From Cadophora sp. MPI-SDFR-AT-0126 (lineage: Eukaryota > Ascomycota > Leotiomycetes > Helotiales > Ploettnerulaceae), in NCBI GenBank assembly GCA_020747065.1, contig JAGMVK010000008.1, positions 2,294,001 through 2,358,000 on the forward strand: a stretch of DNA of 64,000 nt. Reading direction: 5' to 3'. This document shows, in pieces, positions 60,709 to 64,000 of this stretch (position 1 is the first letter of the stretch; every line of letters begins with the position of its first letter). The notes under the pieces are model-generated. The model had not been told where the DNA came from and did not search any database. It saw only the letters and a list, made by a program, of their open reading frames with translations. A program made the position numbers and the translations under genes.

Positions 60709-63700
60709 CGCCGCGAAGCTGATGCTGAAGATCTTTTTCTTACGAAGCTGCAAATCATGGACACAGTATATGACATGAAGGACATGCAGATCACTTAATG
60801 AGCAGTATGGAAAGGAGCGACGCCTACGTGTATGTGACACGGTGGCTGGCTAGATAGTCGCGACAGGCTCACATAACAAACGCGATGCGTTGGCACAGCG
60901 CTCCTGTCTGGCAAATCAGTGAAGATCTCTCACGTCAGAGTCGTCAGCGCTATGGAGAGTCCCACGATGGGAATGGCTAAGCTTTGCGAGAGGCGAGGTT
61001 ATGCTGGTTTCAGCGCCTATAGCATTAGTAGATAATAGGCTGTCAAAATGAAGCCTCTCTCTTCTCGTCCATCAGCTTCTCGTGAGATATTGATGTTTTG
61101 GGAAGGTAAGGGAGGCGAGATGAGTATTGATGAGAAGAGAGTTCCGTGATGTGGGGGATGAATGTGATGCTCTGCTGTAGTTACGGTTGCTGACCTCAGC
61201 GCTGAGTCTCTTCGCCGTTTTGTTTCGTTTGGCTTGTGATACTGGGTCTTCCCCGGTGGAGGAAGCGAACAAACGAAACTGTATTTTTAGCACGGGGAAG
61301 GCTGAGGCTCAGCGCCCTTCTCGCTCAGTTCAGAAGACCGGACGTGCGAACTGACGAAAGTTTCTTTGAAGCAACTTTAATGTTTGTATCAAAAGGAAGG
61401 TTTGCACTTCAAGTAGTAATGTTACGAGAAGGTCAAAGTGCTTGGGATAGAGCCCCTGTAAACCTTTCTGGCACCGAAGATGACGTATATCACAGTTCCA
61501 GGCAATCCTTGAAGACTATGATCATGAAAACAAAAATAGACAAGGAGACGATGTACGGATGCGAAGTAGAATCAAATTCTCAACATCATACAGTTCCCAG
61601 GCTCACGGTCAGGCCGCAAACTTTCTCCGGGTATGAACTGGCCGTGGCTCCATTCATCCGCACGGAAAACTTTCCATTCTAAGGGAAGGCACTGGTCTCC
61701 CTTCGCGATTGAGTAAGAAGTCTGGTTATTTTTGATCAGGAACAGACTTCTCCGCGTATCAGTGCTATGATAAGATATGCAAACAAATGGGAAATGTGCA
61801 GAGAGGCCGCGCTTGATTCCGCGAGACGCCCGCTTGATGTGAGAAAGTAGCCGCCATGAAAGGCAGACGGATACAGGACATCATCTATTCCTGTGCCGCG
61901 GGGCAAGCAAGACGAGGGGTACCAGCGTTATCTCGATGGTTCCGACTTGCATCCACCCCGCATTCTGCCGGCGATGAATTTTGAACCAACGAGTGGCAAC
62001 CAACCGTTCGTTATTCCGAAGTGTTGGAAATAACTTCATGCCTGCTGCTTTGGGCAACTAACGCAGTGACGAATGCTGAGCACGGTCTCGAGCAGGCGCG
62101 AGACCCTGTCTCGCATGTGGGATCTGGTTAAGCTCTTCCGCACCGCAGAATCTGCAACAGAGAACATTTCTGTAAATAACTCTATTCTCCAACACAACTT
62201 TATCTCAGCTCGTCCTGGATGCTTCACGGCAACGAGGCTGCAAGGACGGCTGTTTCGGCTCAGTGTAATGCCGTTGGTAGACAAGACCAACAAGGCTGGG
62301 TTTCGGTGACCAGCGAAAAGGGCTATGGCCTATGAGACAAGGTTTGCAGATACATTTGCTGCGTAGCGAGAATTGATCCGGAAACGAGTGGCGATAAATT
62401 AGGCGTTTCGCTTGGTGGAGAGATGCAACTTGTCACTTCTTTAAATGACTTTTCCTCGGCTTTTGAAGGTGTCGGCAGAGATGCCGTGAACTGATGCAGG
62501 TTTCCTAGCGAGCGATGAAGACCAGGTCCAGGTATGGCCATGGCGACATGAGGCTACTGCTGTGTAAATGCGCTCGATGCAATGCAGTAAGACGGGCGTT
62601 TATGTGCTGTCGTGAATGTATTGGGGGTGTGGCCATAGTCTATGATGTTGGACAAGCGAAATCTGGCTGGATGAGGTTGATTTTGGCGTTCGCTTAAGTC
62701 ACCTGATAGTCTTACCTTGGTTAGCGCATTTTGAAGAAATCTTCCGTATCAATTTATGAAGTGTCGTGAGCAACCCAAAACAAGCCTTCGCCACCATCCT
62801 TCCTTTTCAAATCTCACACAGTTACATACAGCGTATGCCGCACTTCAATTCTTCTCAGAGCTGCCCATCCTACCACATTTCAATATTGCGACGATACAAG
62901 GTACGGTTGCAAACCCTCTCCCGTTCAGTGCACAAGTCTGCCGCGGACGATGACCCACAGACGTCCAATCAATAGTCTAATAGTAATTTCTACTCCGATG
63001 CATGTCGATAATGGCCTTCAGAACAAGATAATTCGGATGATTGAAGGCGCTGGGCAGAAGTTTATTTTGGGCTAGCTTGCCCGCTGCCTTGTCAAAGTTG
63101 GACTGGCGGTGAGTTTCAGGGGCTGATTTGGCCGAGCTTGATTGGAGGCATCTTTAAACGGGTTGGTTCGGTTTCGTTTGATGGATGTGTTTGGACAACG
63201 GCTTTGAACGGTTGAGTTGTTTACCGGCCGCCCTATGTTGCATTTTTCAAGGTTCTTTTCTATTTTCTACACGCTTGTTCCAGGCCCAGGTTACGAGGAG
63301 ATTATTTGAACCGGAAACGGCGGTACGAGGGAGGCTGGCAAGCAGACAGGACGATTCGAGAGATCTTCGGATGAGAAGGATACCTGCGGATCAGGGGCGT
63401 ACACACTATCAAGTGTAATTTTGCTGGTGGTGTTGAATCAAGAAGTCTGAGAGGTATCACTAGGCTACTAGCAACGTGTCCAGCCCGTTCTTTCCAGCTG
63501 ATATTACGAGTTGTTATGCATGCTTGTTTAAGCGTATGACCGATGGACGCAGCTTTTGCAACGAGGCTGTGATGCCGAGTTGGTGTGGACTCTGGAGGGG
63601 AAGAGGAAGTGGCCATACATATTCCATACAGTCTCATTCGCTGACAGGAGATGTAGTGGATGGTTGTTTTGATGAGTTGTTCCAAGCCCCAGAGTTAACG

Positions 63701-63954
63701 TCTAGCCGTGTGTGGTCAAGTGAGGGAAGAAGTCTGCATAGCCCTTAAACCAGTTAACACCTAGCCTGTCGGTCTCTCCTCCACACTTTTTGCTTTTTCT
63801 GCGTCAGACCCCACTATTCTTGTCTTCCTTCAAACATATTATTCGTCTCGACTCTACATCCTTGCATCCTTGGCTCTGCATCTCGTTTTGCCTTGCCCGC
63901 CATCGATGCACCTCATAGCGCCACCGTCACATATTGCTGTCAGCTTAACCAATC
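60709..63954. other. Large gene-poor stretch
   Basis: 3.2 kb. None of the open frames on either strand has a recognisable domain, codon bias or linked splice sites. TTTCYG/GGAAAG-type words are frequent. From about 63780 the plus strand becomes C/T-rich, as in a 5' leader. It may serve as an upstream regulatory region for a gene at the right edge. Confidence 0.5.
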
Positions 63955-64000
63955 ATGCCGACGATCAAGCCTCGAGGACAGCCTCACTTGCTGCAAAGAT
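63955..64000 (+). CDS. Possible gene start, truncated by the window edge
   Basis: An ATG at 63955 after ~150 bases of C/T-rich leader opens MPTIKPRGQPHLLQR and remains open to the window end. The context (CAATCATGCC) is acceptable. Only 15 codons are visible, so no product can be named. Confidence 0.3.
   Translation, partial: MPTIKPRGQPHLLQR

Noticed and set aside
61236..61682. 148-codon plus-strand frame
   Set aside because: No domain, no splice partners, and composition like the surrounding non-coding DNA.

Overview
The window is nuclear DNA of a filamentous ascomycete (Pezizomycotina). Genes are broken by short introns of about 40-220 nt with GT..AG ends and CTAAC/CTGAC-like branch sites. 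Families typical of these fungi recur: Zn2Cys6 regulators, a rhodopsin-domain membrane protein, a 2EXR relic, a GMC oxidoreductase, a wax-synthase-domain acyltransferase and a PsiD-like decarboxylase. Placement in Leotiomycetes is only an impression. Gene ends given here come from manual splicing with frame checks and were not tested against transcripts. About 23 protein genes are supported, plus some relics. No rRNA, tRNA, CRISPR array or intact transposon was recognised.

Layout. 1-10 kb: a zinc-knuckle nuclear protein and three dispersed BTB/POZ paralogues. 10.7-18.9 kb: housekeeping genes (DPM1; complex I 49 kDa subunit with an apparent 1-nt frameshift) around a decayed 2EXR gene and an orphan ORF. 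18.9-21.2 kb: gene-poor DNA with a 15-bp minisatellite. 21.2-36.1 kb: accessory stretch with a secreted GMC oxidoreductase, a rhodopsin-domain protein, a small basic protein, then a wax-synthase-domain acyltransferase, a polytopic membrane protein and a Zn2Cys6 regulator side by side, then a CorA-like membrane protein. 36.1-38.5 kb: no ORF, but a well-formed promoter, a pyrimidine tract and an inverted G/C homopolymer. 38.5-43.1 kb: annexin and a nucleotidyltransferase-like protein. 43.5-51.7 kb: PsiD-like decarboxylase, Zn2Cys6 regulator, SDR, beta-carbonic anhydrase. 52.1-58.1 kb: an unknown membrane protein gene with an in-frame stop, then TMA7 and PRP4 kinase head to head. 58-64 kb: sparse, with one Pro-rich protein and probably the start of a gene at the right edge.

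How genes may work together. The acyltransferase, membrane protein and regulator at 28.1-33.4 kb look like a tailoring/regulatory module of specialised metabolism without a visible backbone enzyme. The decarboxylase, regulator and SDR at 43.5-50 kb form a second candidate module, with a CO2-handling enzyme beside it. Both are inferences from adjacency and family.
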